DNA of 64,000 bases from assembly GCA_963932465.1 (NCBI GenBank), contig OZ010792.1, forward strand, positions 20,489,632 to 20,553,631. The letters are read 5' to 3'. The notes beneath the pieces were generated by a model. That model was not told the origin of the DNA and ran no database searches. It worked only from the letters and a program-made list of their open reading frames with translations. Of this stretch, positions 34,250 through 46,152 are shown one piece after another. The DNA comes from Maratus speciosus (lineage: Eukaryota > Arthropoda > Arachnida > Araneae > Salticidae). Position 1 is the first letter of the stretch. Each line of letters opens with the position of its first letter. The position numbers and the translations under genes were made by a program.

Positions 34250-34723
34250 TTCGATACATTCACGGTCAAAATGCATGTATGTACGTAACGCGACAGCTCT
34301 TGATGGAAATATCCGAGTTGCTTCAATTTTTTTTCATGCTGATAAGGCGCTTCCTTAATTAGTTTTGGGGATTCATTGGTTAACCTTTAACTGATGTTAT
34401 CGGTCTCACAGACCGGTGCCTTTTTCAATTTTCATAGTTTAACTTGCAAATTTCAGTTTATATACAAATACTACTGAAATTTGGTTTCGTTTGGAACTTT
34501 AGTACTATCACCGTAGACTTTTGAATAGGTGAATTTTAATTATAACACTCCTGTACAAAAAGTTTAGTACAAAAACTACATCCAATGAGTTAATGGCGGC
34601 TTTTATTCATCTTTCGATGGAGCGATCTCACAGACCGCTTCACACTAGTTATGTGACACATTCTGTGACATCAGTTAAAGGTTAAGTATAAAGGGGGGGG
34701 GGGACAGGGGGCTATACCCCCTT
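34250..34723 (-). repeat. Family D, left half of a copy split by the LTR element
   Basis: Reverse orientation relative to 686-2085 (ACGTAACGCGA, GATGGAAATATCCGA, CTGATAAGGCGCTTCC, GGGGATTCATTGGTTAA). It is interrupted by a piggyBac-type MITE and then by the LTR element; it resumes at 42313. Confidence 0.75.
34380..34685. mobile_element. piggyBac-type MITE with verified TTAA target
   Basis: TTAACCTTTAACTGATGT and ACATCAGTTAAAGGTTAA are inverted ends, with TTAA duplicated at 34380-34383 and 34682-34685. Excising it leaves CATTGGTTAAGTATAAAGG, which is exactly the uninterrupted family D phrase at 42420-42440. Inner arms share GGTCTCACAGACCG and GATCTCACAGACCG. About 306 bp. Confidence 0.85.
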
Positions 34724-35671
34724 TGTAATATTGTTCAGTGGGATGGTTCGCTTAAAATACAAAAAACTCCAACCATATTACAGGAACTATTTCTTTATTA
34801 AAAAATCTTATAAAAACGGTGTTCCAGTGGAGCCAAAATGGGAGAGAGAGACCCCATAATACATGGGACGCCGAAGCGCCTTTTCTTTTTAGACAACTTT
34901 ACATCTCGAGAGCTGAAACAGAAGTGAAGTTTTTTCCACGAAATCAAGAAATCTTGGCGTTACACAGCATCGCCAATTTACAACTTTTGGTGACTGCGCG
35001 AAAGTGTACAAAGGCTTTTGGCGATAAACATTACCGCAAAAATGTGGATTGCAAGTAAGCGCTTCTAATTAGGATGAGAAAAAGTAACAGACAAACCGAA
35101 ATTGTTTATCTTGCAGATAGGCCTTTGCCCAACTAACTGTTACATGAAATTTCAGACTGCAGATTGCTCGATGAGAAAAATGCAGAAAATCCAGACATCT
35201 GGCTTTTAGCCCGACCACATAACACGATAAATACATGCTTCCCATAAGATTCGTTCATTTTTACTTTTTATTGTTAATACATATTCAACGTTCACGTATT
35301 AGTAGCGATAAAAATTTCTTATCACTGCGGCGGGGAAAAAAATCCAATGCAAGAAAATGAAATGAGACAAGCAGCTGTGCTATTTAATTCTTATTTATTT
35401 CTTTGCACAAGCAGCGGTAACGGGTAGATACAGATTAAAATGAGAAAGGGAAAAAGGAAATGATTATTTGAGCGCCTTGAATTAAAGATGATTTTTAGAA
35501 AGAAGAAAGAAATCACTTTAATAAACTCTGGATGGTTTTGAGAAATGAATTTAATCACATATTTCATTATAGGAAAGAGGGGGGAGGATAATATGATCTA
35601 AAAGTAAGAAAGTTATGTTTTAAATTAATTTTGAATAAAAATGATAGCTATGGGACAGAAACGCTGTCACA
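34724..35671 (+). repeat. LTR 1 (948 bp)
   Basis: TG...CA termini. A TATAAAA is at about 34808 and AATAAA sites at 35519 and 35631 in plus orientation. The open frame at 34819-35058 is repeated in LTR 2 and has no recognisable family. Confidence 0.85.
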
Positions 35672-38600
35672 TAACTCACCCCCACAACAGAAGAAAGCTG
35701 AAACGTGTACGTTGCAGCTTTATATGTACATAAAATCCTTTGTCCACCTTCGCACTTACAGAATATGTACCAAGACAAAATAAGTAAAATTAACTATTTA
35801 AGTTGATATCTACCAAGAAATCTATTTTAACTTGCCTGTGAAACTATTACCCTTTAGCTCCTGTAAAATATTTTATACAACTATAAGTGAGTAGAAAAAA
35901 TATATATTTGCTTGCTTTCAAAACAATTCAGAAGAATTGTGTTATGTCCATGACTGAGCGCTCATAATATTCAAAATAATCTTTTTTTTTTATTAAATAT
36001 TCCACAAAATAAAATGGCCACATTAGTTGATAACACAGGATCCTATATTTAATTTTTTTTGTGGCATTGTATTGTGGCGCTGGTACCAGCATTTTAGTGA
36101 TGTATCTATTCATATAGAGAAACATTTACTGTATGTACGACTTCTCAAAAATTTGATCTTACATGAGATCATAATATTAAATAAATGCAAGCAAATGAAA
36201 ACAAAGGACAAAAACACACCAGTAAAAAAAAATTTGTTACTTTAAGGAAAGATGAATTCTTTCATAAAATTGAAGCTTATTTGTATTATCTTAGGCTGCT
36301 TCATTACTGGCATAAGAAACTTACAAAAATTTGCGCATAACGCACAGGACTACCAGAGACAAAAATTGTGCAAGCTGCACACGCTCAAACAAGTGTAGCC
36401 CTAAATATTGGAATTTTGTGAATTCTAGCGGCATCAGCTTATGGCTTGTGCCTTAAATAATAAGGGGTAGTTCTTTTTTTTAGATTCCTGCAATTTGACT
36501 AAGTCCCCAGTTTCCAAAAAAAAATCACTGTATGTTATCATTTAGCATTTTTATGAATTTTTCACTGCCATCCTGACTTTCCGTGTATTGATCAAACTTT
36601 AACCCCTGGCAAACTTATAAAAAAAAATTAATAAGAAATTGCATACAATTTTATATAGTGTAACAAGATATCTTACTCGATCTGCCACCTCCAAGTAAGA
36701 AGTATCCAATGAAAGTGTAAAAAAAATGTTACATGTTAACAGTAAACAAATTCGAAATGTATGTGTAGTTTAATATGTCATGTGACGGATAAGTCCTAGA
36801 AACATTAAAATCTTTGTATAGATACAAAGTGAAGATGCCATTGATATGTTCTGACATTATGCAAAGACAAAAAAAAAACTGTTAAAAAAGAAGTATTTTA
36901 ATATTGAAACATGGTGTAAAATTTAAAAGATAGGTAAGTGAAAGGAGAAACTGTATGTGTGGGGGGGAGGGGAGAACAAAAGTGTACGCAAACATACACA
37001 ACGTGTAAGTAAACACATGAACAAATTGTATAATTCCCATGAACTCTATGTATTAATGTCTCAATGAACTCAAATTGTTATGCATTTGCCAACAAAATAA
37101 ACAGACAGTATATGTGTAAAAACCCAAGACACTTGCATACGAGTGAGATTCAATTACATAATTAATTAGTTATCATCAAAATGTAATGAATAAGGGTTAA
37201 AAAACAAATGAAGTACTTGTAATGTGTGTGTAAACTCTGGTTAAACTCTAAACCAGCCAGTGTGTATTACTCAATAAACTACTTGTAAGAAAAAAAAAAA
37301 AAAAAAAAAAAAAGAAATACTGCCGAATAAATCGCTAGCAAAGTACAATGTGTAAAAGCAAATGAACAAAATGTGTAAATCAACACATGAACTAGTGTAA
37401 TGTATGTATAAGAATGTACCAAAATGTATTAAAAAAACAACTGTTGTGAAACACAAACAAATATCCAACATATGAACTACATGTGAAAGAAAACTGTTGA
37501 ATAAGTGGTTGACTAAGGGTTAAAAAGAAAATGAAATTGCATCTGCCAAAGTCATTACGGTCTTAAGTTAACAGAAGCGTGCATAAAATGTATAACTCTA
37601 CGCTAAAAATTGTAGAAGCTATGCAAGCCAAACATGTTCCATGAAAAGAATGAAAGGGAAAAAAAAATATATTGATAGACAAAAATAACAAGCAATGTAC
37701 CTTATGTGGTATGAATGTATGTATCCGTCACAAGACAACTGTGAGACTTGAACTTACAAATTAAAAAATTTTAAATCTGAAGAAAAAAAAAATGCCAAAG
37801 ATTTAGTTTAATGAGTATATGTGAATAGCCCTTTAAAAAATAAAGTGTACCTAACAGCTCACATTATGCATGTGACTACCTTTTATAAGAAAAACACTTA
37901 CCGATATCAAATATCATGTCAGTTATAATAAAAAAAAATACCTTATGTTATAACTAAAATAGCAACGAGTCACCAGTCGCGCGTAAACAATGAAATTTAA
38001 CAGTACATTAGCTGCATGTGTAAAAATGTACACCCGGTTGATTATCCCTTGCAAAAAAAACTTTAAGATGACTGTGTAAACACTGTACAATAGTTACATT
38101 ATGTTATAATTTTGCAAAACTTTTGAACCCACGAAATAAAAAAAAACACTTGACATTAAAAGAAAGTCTATCTAAAAACAACTACGAAGTTGTGAATGCA
38201 GTGAAAAAAAATATGCAATCTTAAAGCTAAACACAAATGATGCTAAAATAAACCTATACATGCACAGATGGCAATGAATGTCCTTAACCATGGTGAGTAT
38301 TAATTGAAATATAACAAAATTCAGCAAAACTGAACGAGTCAATGTGTGTGTGTGTGTGAAGTACCAGGCCAAACATGACATCCCAAACCATGTGCATGAG
38401 AGGGGGAGAAAAAAAAATGTGATATTAATACCTAACACTGCTATCTGCCCATAGCAAGTTAGAAATAAAGTGTAAATTAGTGTAAAGGTGATATCCATCA
38501 TCAGCATTAGGAAACAATTACAGGTGAAATTTTAGCAATCTAAAAATAATTTTTAAAATGTAAACAATACACCAATTGTAAAATTAATATTAGTGTAACT

Positions 38601-41360
38601 CCATCAATCATGTTAGGAAACATATCCGATCCCTGATTAAGCTAGCGGCCAACTTGCTTAACCATAGATCGAAATACACACCTCAGACATTTTGCTATCC
38701 CATGAAAAATAGCGCAATGACTGAAGTATCCCACATAAACCATGACAGAAGTACAAGCAAACAAACTTACACACAAAAAAAAACAATGTATTAATGTGAA
38801 TGCATGTCATTGATAAACATAAAAAAAAATAACAGTTTAAAACTATACGTCAAACCTATGTTGTACATCTTATGTATTTTTGCAAAAGCAAACGAGAGCC
38901 AAAAGGGAAAAAAAATATTTTGTAACCATGACATGATGACTCGAGCTATGTAATATGCCTAAATAAAATGTATGCCAGGCTAAACTAATCTAAGCTTACT
39001 AAATATTTTGCCAAAGTCCACAATCCAAGACAATATTAATGTGAAAGATAACTAATCTAATATTTTTTTTTAACTTATGATACCGCCAACTGTATGTAAA
39101 TTTCTAATCGAGTGTCCACATCTAACTGAGAAAAAAAAATGTTATGCTCACCTCCTGTATACTTATTTTAAATTGCCACGAATATGCAAATCCAACATAT
39201 TTCACATTACTCTTAATCAGTGCAAAAAAATTTAATAAAGTCATAAAACATGAAACTTTCTGCATAGAAAAAAAAATAATATATATTAACTCTAAAAAGA
39301 AATTTCAAAAGTGTGTCCGAGATCTACTAGTGTAAAAGGTATTTAAAAGTAAGTCATTTACAATCTAAGATAAATATATCTATAGACTTTTTTTTTTTTC
39401 ACCATTTATAAGAAAGGCTGAATGACAACATCTTAACTAACAATAAAAAAAACATTTAAAAATCCCCAGAAAACGACTCATAAAATACATTATACTGAAT
39501 AAGTTGCAATATGACACAACATATTATTTAAATCATACTGTTAACAGACAGCATACGAGCCAGCGTATTTATGTGCAACAAATGATAAAACAACAGAGAA
39601 GCAACTTCAAGGCCTAGAGATAAAATAAAAGGAATATATTATCTCTGAAGTGCGTCAATGTGTCAATGCAAGATACTCAGGAAGTTTCTAATATGAATCA
39701 AATGCAACACACTTAAAAAAAATTGCTACCCTTTTTTTTCTTATCCCCTTAGAAATGCATCCCAATTATTCATAAATTTTACTTTACACATCAACTGCCG
39801 ATCTGTAAATAACAACTTATATTTTTAAAAGCAGATGAAATATTACCTAACATATTAAATATTCATAACAGAGATAAATACAAATACATCTCTTTTCAAT
39901 CAAAATAGAAATTAAATTAAAAATAAACACACCTTTCGTTAAAAATATGTCATTCATAACTATAATTAAAAACAACAAAATGTGCACAGATAAATTAGAT
40001 AAATTTTAAAAGGCTATTGTTTGTGCAATAGCGACAAGGAATGCTAGCGCAATATCTTTCACGATAAATGTTAAACCCAGAAAATCCTTGTCATGCATGA
40101 AAATAAAGTATATTTAAACATTCATAAAATAACTGAACTTAAATAGCACTTACCTTTTAAACATTAACATGCAAAGAGCAGCTTAGAAATATAGCTGCAA
40201 GTTTAACGGTTTAAAATACAATATTTTTTTTTTTTTTTATCTAATGCCGATATCTTCTCTCTTCCGGATGTCACATATTGTACAAGGCAGTAATAAAAAC
40301 AAATATGAACTGCATGAAGTAACGAATTTTTTTTTTTTTTTTTTAAACAGCAAGTATGAATAAAGAAGCATTTATCATAGCATGAAAAGAAAAAGAACTG
40401 AAAGATAAAATTTTAATCACTATATCAATTAAGTATCTATAGGCAATATGAGAAACAATATTGTGCATGTTAAACGTCATCCAATTTTATCACTATTGGG
40501 GTATCCTAATTTGGGATACCTAGATATGACACGAAAACGAATTAAACAACATGAATGAGCCTGTTGAACGCTATCTTCTTTTTTTTTTTTTTTTTTTTAA
40601 GATTGCATGCTGAAGATGATAAGAAGCACAAAACAAACAATCTGGGAATGAAGAATCTAAATTAGAGATGTAGTCATAAAAAAAACACACATATGGCAAA
40701 AGTTTCACGAACCGTTTCGTAACTGAAATAATTTTTCTTTTGACTTCCAACACAGATGCATAATGCAGCATATATTATACCAAGATACACCAGTAGATTA
40801 CTGGCTTTCCGTAAACTATGCGGTTATATTAGCTCTATTTTCTTTAACTATGGAACACCAAACAATCACCTTAGTATTGGAATGAAGGCAAAACTTATTT
40901 TGTAGAGAAACACCATCAAAAATTTTAACATATTTCACATTTACACATCCAGCAGGTGAAGCGAGGAGAGAAAAAAACTTGGTGGGGCAACGGAGTAGAT
41001 GAGTCACAACATAACTCTCTCCTTTAATCCAAAATCATCAATGTAGAAGCACCACAGGGTGTAGAGTTAATCCAGTCTTCGCTTAGAATTGAAAGACAAT
41101 TTCGAAGCCATCTAGCAGTACCACTCCGGCACATAAATCTTCCAACATGTCCTGGTGTTTTACGAAGCGTCAGGAAATGGGCAGGAAACATCACGAATAA
41201 AATTGTACTTTTAAGATGCAGGAGTACTACGTCGAAAGTGCAGCATAAAAAAAAATATTTTAAAGGTTGGGGGAATGGGGGGTTCTCTCTCTCAAATAAA
41301 TATGCATTCTTTTTTTTTTTTTTTTTGGTTGGAGAAAGTCCGGCCAATGAGCCAAATTTA
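35672..41360. other. Non-coding interior of the LTR element
   Basis: The plus strand is markedly A-rich relative to T (for example 36100-40200), with many A-runs of 6-10 and recurring ATGTGTAA / TGTAAA words. The sequence next to LTR1 is TAACTCACCCCCACAAC. Next to LTR2 there is a GGGGGAATGGGGGG tract (41268-41281), a T18 run and GGCCAATGAGCCAAATTTA. Neither edge gives a clear tRNA primer-binding site. All open frames are short (111 codons at most) and without motifs. Confidence 0.6.
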
Positions 41361-42312
41361 TGTAATATTGTTCAGTGGGATGGTTCGCTTAAAATACAAG
41401 AAACTCCAACCATATTACAGGAACTATTTCTTTATTAAAAAATCTTATAAAAACGGTGGTTCCAGTGGAGCCAAAATGGGAGAGAGAGACCCCATAATAC
41501 ATGGGACGCCGAAGTGCCTTTTCTATTTAGACAACTTTACATCTCGAGAGCTGAAACAGAAGTGAAGTTTTTTCCACGAAATCAAGAAATCTTGGCGTTA
41601 CACAGCATCGCCAATTTACAACTTTTGGTGACTGCGCGAAAGTGTACAAAGGCTTTTGGCGATAAACATTACCGCAAAAATGTGGATTGCAAGTAAGCGC
41701 TTCTAATTAGGATGAGAAAAAGTAACAGACAAACCGAAATTGTTTATCCTGCAGATAGGCCTTTGCCCAACTAACTGTTACATGAAATTGCAGACTGCAG
41801 ATTGTTCGATGAGAAAAATGCAGAAAATCCAGACATCTGGCTTTTAGCCCGACCACATAACACGATAAATACATGCTTCCCATAAGATTCGTTCATTTTT
41901 ACTTTTTATTGTTAATACATATTCAACGTTCACGTATTAGTAGCGATAAAAATTTCTTATCACTGCGGCGGGGAAAAAAATCCAATGCAAGAAAATGAAA
42001 TGAGACAAGCAGCTGTGCTATTTAATTCTTATTTATTTCTTTGCACAAGCAGCGGTAACGGGTAGATACAGATTAAAATGAGAAAGGGAAAAAGGAAATG
42101 ATTATTTGAGCGCCGTGAATTAAAGATGATTTTTAGAAAGAAGAAAGAAATCACTTTAATAAACTCTGGGTGGTTTTGAGAAATGAATTTAATCACATAT
42201 TTCATTATAGGAAAGAAAGGGGGGAAGGATAATATGATCTAAAAGTAAGAAAGTTATGTTTTAAATTAATTTTGAATAAAAATGATAGCTATGGGACAGA
42301 AACGCTGTCACA
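41361..42312 (+). repeat. LTR 2 (952 bp)
   Basis: Near-identical to LTR 1; differences are scattered single bases plus a few indels in a G-run and around AAACGGTG. It is followed by the CCCTT target duplication. Confidence 0.85.
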
Positions 42313-42720
42313 CCCTTAACTTAGATAAATGGGTTTTTCACACAGAATTATCAGATTTGCTTCAAATTTGGTATGTCGGTTCATTCTGATAAGGCGCTTC
42401 CCTGATTAGATTTGGAGGTTCATTGGTTAAGTATAAAGGGGGGAACGGGGAGCTAATACCCCCCCTTAATTTAGATAAATGGTTTTTTCGATCCGATATG
42501 CTTCAAATTTGGTATACCGGTTTATGCTGATAAGGCGCTTCCCTGATGAGATTTGGAGGCTCATTGGTTAAGTATAAAGAGGGGAAACGAGGGTGACTAA
42601 TCCCTCCTTAATTTATTTTTCGAATATCATTCTTTGAAATAAGAGTATAATATACAATTAGTGTGAATAGCCTGTGAGCTCAATGCCATCAGTTTAACTG
42701 GGCATTTTTCGTTTTATTTA
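42313..42720 (-). repeat. Family D, right half of the split copy
   Basis: Continues 34250-34723 after the LTR element: TTAGATAAATGGGTTTTTC, GCTTCAAATTTGGTAT, GATAAGGCGCTTCCCTGAT, CATTGGTTAAGTATAAAG, twice over, ending at GAATAGCCTGTGAGCTCAATG. Confidence 0.75.
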
Positions 42721-43560
42721 AAACCTTTGGTGATATTAACTCTAAAAATCCAAGCTGGCTCGGTCTACAGGCGGAGGTAGATTTCAAAGTTAAGTACTTA
42801 TTTCACAAACAAAAACTAAACCAAGATTAGAGATAAATACAGTTTAACACTTTTATCTGTCCGTTTTGACGAGTTTTTAATTTCATTTTCTGTAAGAGCT
42901 GGTTTTATCATAATCGTATTAAGGCGGTATTAAAAATTTTTAACCGTCCCCATTTCCACTCCTTTGGACCGATTTTGCCATAGTCGGGTTTTTATCATGT
43001 TTCAATACGTTTTTTCAAACTCACATGACGTTACATATTCACCTGCTAACCTCCATTTTATTTCCAATATGACGTAATATTCACTTTTCTTTAAAATTCG
43101 CCAAACTATTTATTTCCTTTTCCTTTTACACGCGGTAATCTTGCTATAGAAAAGCTATGACGTATTATCCACTTTTTTTTATTCGTCAAACTATTTATTC
43201 CATTTTCATTTTTTAGTTGGAAATCTTGCAATAGTAATTGTTGTGGTAAGAATTTTATTGTGGTTTTTTAATTGTTGGCAGCAATATAAGCGAAAATTGT
43301 TTAAATTTCCTTTCATTTTCTGTAAGAGCTGGTTTTATCAGAATCAAGTCAAGACGGTATTCAAAAATTTTAACCCTCCCCATTTTCACCCCCTTGGGTC
43401 GATTTCGCGCATTTGCAATCCCCGCCGAGATATTAGCCATTTCAATGTTTTTGGCGAGTTTGAAGACGGTCCGTGCATAATTGCGACTTTTATCGTGCGG
43501 GCAAAATTTAGTACATACATACATACATATATATATATAAACATTTTAGGTGGGGGGGGG
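42721..43560. repeat. Family K direct duplication (~429-bp period)
   Basis: TTTCATTTTCTGTAAGAGCT and the following ~115 bases occur at 42882 and 43311. Within the unit, a ~90-bp piece (ATGACGTA.TATTCAC, AAACTATTTATT, ATCTTGC.ATAG) is duplicated at 43068-43160 and 43157-43235. It ends with short TACATA/TATA runs and a G-run at about 43550-43563. Confidence 0.65.
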
Positions 43561-44069
43561 GGGTTCCTGTGGTCCTATAATGAAAAGTTATGAAGGAATT
43601 TTTCAACAGTCGCACCATGGTAACAACTGCAATAGGTAGTATTTCTTACGAAATCTACCTAAAAGGATTGTACCCATGAAGGCAACTCTTAAATATGCAC
43701 ACAAATATGAAATAATAAGTTAATCGAAAAAGTTAGATAGTTTTAATAAAAATTTTGGTGAGCAGTATTTTTATAGAACTTACTAAAATTCACTGTATGT
43801 TTAGTGTTAGTTGCACTTAGTTTATTTTTTTTTGTTTTGTTTTGTTTTAAGCTATAATGGTAAGGTAGTTTCTAAAAGAGTAAAACATGGGAACGCTATC
43901 AAAATTCCAGCTAAAATTAAAGAATCTGAATGTCGAAAATTAAAAAAGAAAAATACATGAACACTACATAAAATATGCTGCAGAGTAAAAAAAAAAAATT
44001 AAAATGTTCCTTAATCTGGGAATATATAATACAGCCACGAACGAAAATGTACAATAAGCTATTTGCAGT
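43561..44069. other. Unassigned; small hairpin near 43630-43660
   Basis: CTGCAATAGGTAG.ATTTCTTACGAAATCTACCTA resembles the hairpin at 15469-15499. Otherwise nothing was recognised. Confidence 0.4.
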
Positions 44070-44238
44070 TAGACACGATTTCAAAAAGCGTCCTTTATCG
44101 GATATTTCTATCAAGAGTTATCGCTTTATGTACACTTGCTGGGTTTCACTGGGTGGCCATCCTCGCGTTATGTACATACATACATACGCACAGAACCTGC
44201 GAGCATATTAACTTTCAGGTTTTGATAGCCTGTGAGTT
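44070..44238 (+). repeat. Family D short fragment
   Basis: Contains ATATTTCTATCAAGAGTTATCGC, TACATACATACG and CAGGTTTTGATAGCCTGTGAG as in 1230-1330 and 1990-2080. Confidence 0.65.
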
Positions 44239-44588
44239 AAAAACTACTCGGAAACGTTTTTGAAAAACGGTGGCAGCAAAAAAAGCTCCTTTCTTATAAA
44301 TGTTTGATAAGTTCTATATACTTATAAAGTACTAATACGTGATTTCTTGGTGTCGACACAGTTATATACTGCCATTTATCGTTTTCGTGACAAAGCTTCT
44401 GCAACAACCTACCCCTGCAACAAGCAACCCTGGTCTCCTCTACTATAACCACTTCCGACCTGCCCACGATTCCGAAAAACGTTTTTTACCTGAGAAACTA
44501 ATAAATTTTCGTGATTTAAAGAAGCATTTATGAAAACAAAGCTTCTTTTGCTGCTGTAATTTTCGGAAGCGTTTCCGAGTAGTTTTTA
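44239..44588. mobile_element. MITE family J
   Basis: AAAAACTACTCGGAAACG at the left is inverted as CGTTTCCGAGTAGTTTTT at the right; arms of ~65 bases share GCAGCAAAA and CATAAATG-like words. A single arm of the same family lies at 46155-46230. About 350 bp. Confidence 0.75.
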
Positions 44589-45435
44589 TCGTGTATTAAT
44601 CAATTCTCTCAAGCCGAAATACCGGTTTTCAGCTCACAGCTAAGCCGGCTGTTCGCCAACAGCTGATGACAACGGAAGAAGATAAAGCTATTGATTTTAA
44701 TAAATATCATAATCTACATTAACTCGTTTTTACTCCAATTAATTTCCTGAAGCACAAATTTAAGATGAAAATCAAAGTTGGTATTGTACTGAACTAATAA
44801 TATTGAAGTATTAACATGTGTAACTACTTTTTGAAACATTAAGATGTATGAGATAGAAGAAAGTTTTGAGATTGGCACATCCAACTAGTTTATTCAGTTT
44901 ATTCCAGTGGTTTAAGCTCGTACGGTTCGATTGATTGAATAATGCTTTCATATCGTTGTGGAATAAAAGCTGGAAGCAAATTATGAACTATTTATATAAA
45001 TTTAGATGCAAACGGATTTATCTATCCTAATCGTCTGCACGCGATAGAAATAGAATTTTAAAAAGATCACGTTTGAAAATTATTTGAAAAACAATAAAAA
45101 ATGAGTAAATTGAGACACAGTTTTCAAACAAATTACGACGCAGTTTTCGAACAAATTGTATTTGAATGTACATTTTTTTCTCTATTCGACGATGTGAAAA
45201 TTAAAAATGTTCAATATTTAGAAATTTAAAAAATCCCAATAAAAGTAAATAAAAATTAAATTTTATCGTCTGCTGTTACCATTCACAAAATGACGTCAGC
45301 GTTACGCACAGATACGTTTGTCCTTTATAAAATAGATAGATACTGTTAATTGATCAAGTGGTGAACATGAAAATGTTTTCTTGAGAATTGATAACATTCG
45401 AAAAATCTAAATTCCTGTTCAAGGAAACTGATTAA
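44589..45435. repeat. Mixed fragments: family E tail and Helitron-interior-like repeat
   Basis: 44810-44890 carries the family E right end (AGAAAGTTTTGAGATTGGCAC). 45040-45320 resembles the units at 59330-59540 and 59640-59870 inside the large Helitron (GAGTAAATTGAGAC, CAGTTTTCGAACAAAT, GATGTGAAAAT, GCGTTACGCA), so it may be the remnant of a related Helitron. 44589-44800 shows nothing. Confidence 0.5.
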
Positions 45436-46152
45436 TCTAATATATAAAAATGAAAATTTGTCTGTCTGTCTGTAATGCTATATAATCCACAGTTTGGAAG
45501 CCAGAATTGTGAAATGTTATGTACATGTGTATTAAAACACGGCCGAGGCAACTAAAGCAATCCGGAATCGAAATAATTTATAGTTAACTTTTAATTGATA
45601 AAAAAACACCAATTTAACAACAATTTCCTATCAAGTTTAAACATTTTTCGTTATAGCAGCTGCCAATAATTAAAAATTCACGATAAAATCCTTTTTTTAT
45701 GTTCAACCCGTAATCGTGAGAGTTCTTTAACCAATGTTAGATATACATTACATATTACGAACGCCACGCTGCAATACTAAAAAGCTGCTGCAGGTATTAC
45801 GATAATTCTTTTACCTCACATGCAGATAATTAGAGATTATTTAATTGCGCTTAATTATTTTGCACTTTATTTTATTTTGTGCACTTTATTAAAAAAATAA
45901 AGTGCGCCTTTATTTTTTTAATAAAGGCAAACATTTTATCACAAGCATCAACAAAACTTTTTATTCTATTTATTCCCTTATTCCAAAGATATCGTTTTAT
46001 CGTCTGCTGCCATAGTAACATGATAAATTAAATTTCATTAAAAAAATGCTCAGTAGTGGAAAAGTATTTTACTAAATCGAATAGTTATTTTTCATTTTGG
46101 TTTTAGAATTAAATTCATGAACTCCCGTGCATAGAACGGGTTAAACAGCTAG
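45436..46152 (+). mobile_element. Short Helitron (717 bp)
   Basis: The 5' end TCTAATATATAAAAATGAAA after an A, followed by a TCTGTCTGTCTGT tract, is typical of insect Helitrons. The 3' end has hairpin CCCGT-GCATAGA-ACGGG, then TTAAACAG and CTAG followed by T. No open frame. A GTGCACTTTATT...AATAAAGTGCGC inverted piece (45878-45912) lies inside. Confidence 0.75.

Larger units (their letters stand above)
34724..42312 (+). mobile_element. LTR element with no recognisable coding region (LARD-like)
   Basis: Two direct repeats of about 950 bp (34724-35671 and 41361-42312) begin TG (TGTAATATTG) and end CA (GCTGTCACA). The flanking 5 bp are identical: CCCTT at 34719-34723 and 42313-42317. The host family D sequence is continuous across the insertion. 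The LTRs differ at only about a dozen sites, so the insertion looks young. Yet the 5.7-kb interior has no open frame with gag, protease, RT, RNase H or integrase motifs on either strand. This is the layout of a non-autonomous large retrotransposon derivative. Strand is uncertain: TATAAAA (34808) and AATAAA sites favour plus, while a purine tract beside LTR1 when read on minus favours minus. Confidence 0.85.

Noticed and set aside
34819..35058. Small protein gene within the LTR
   Set aside because: Present in both LTRs as repeated DNA; no motif, and the reading continues into repeat sequence.
41024..41347. gag-like protein at the right edge of the LTR interior (minus strand)
   Set aside because: The frame includes a lysine run from a poly-T tract and shows no gag or zinc-knuckle motif.
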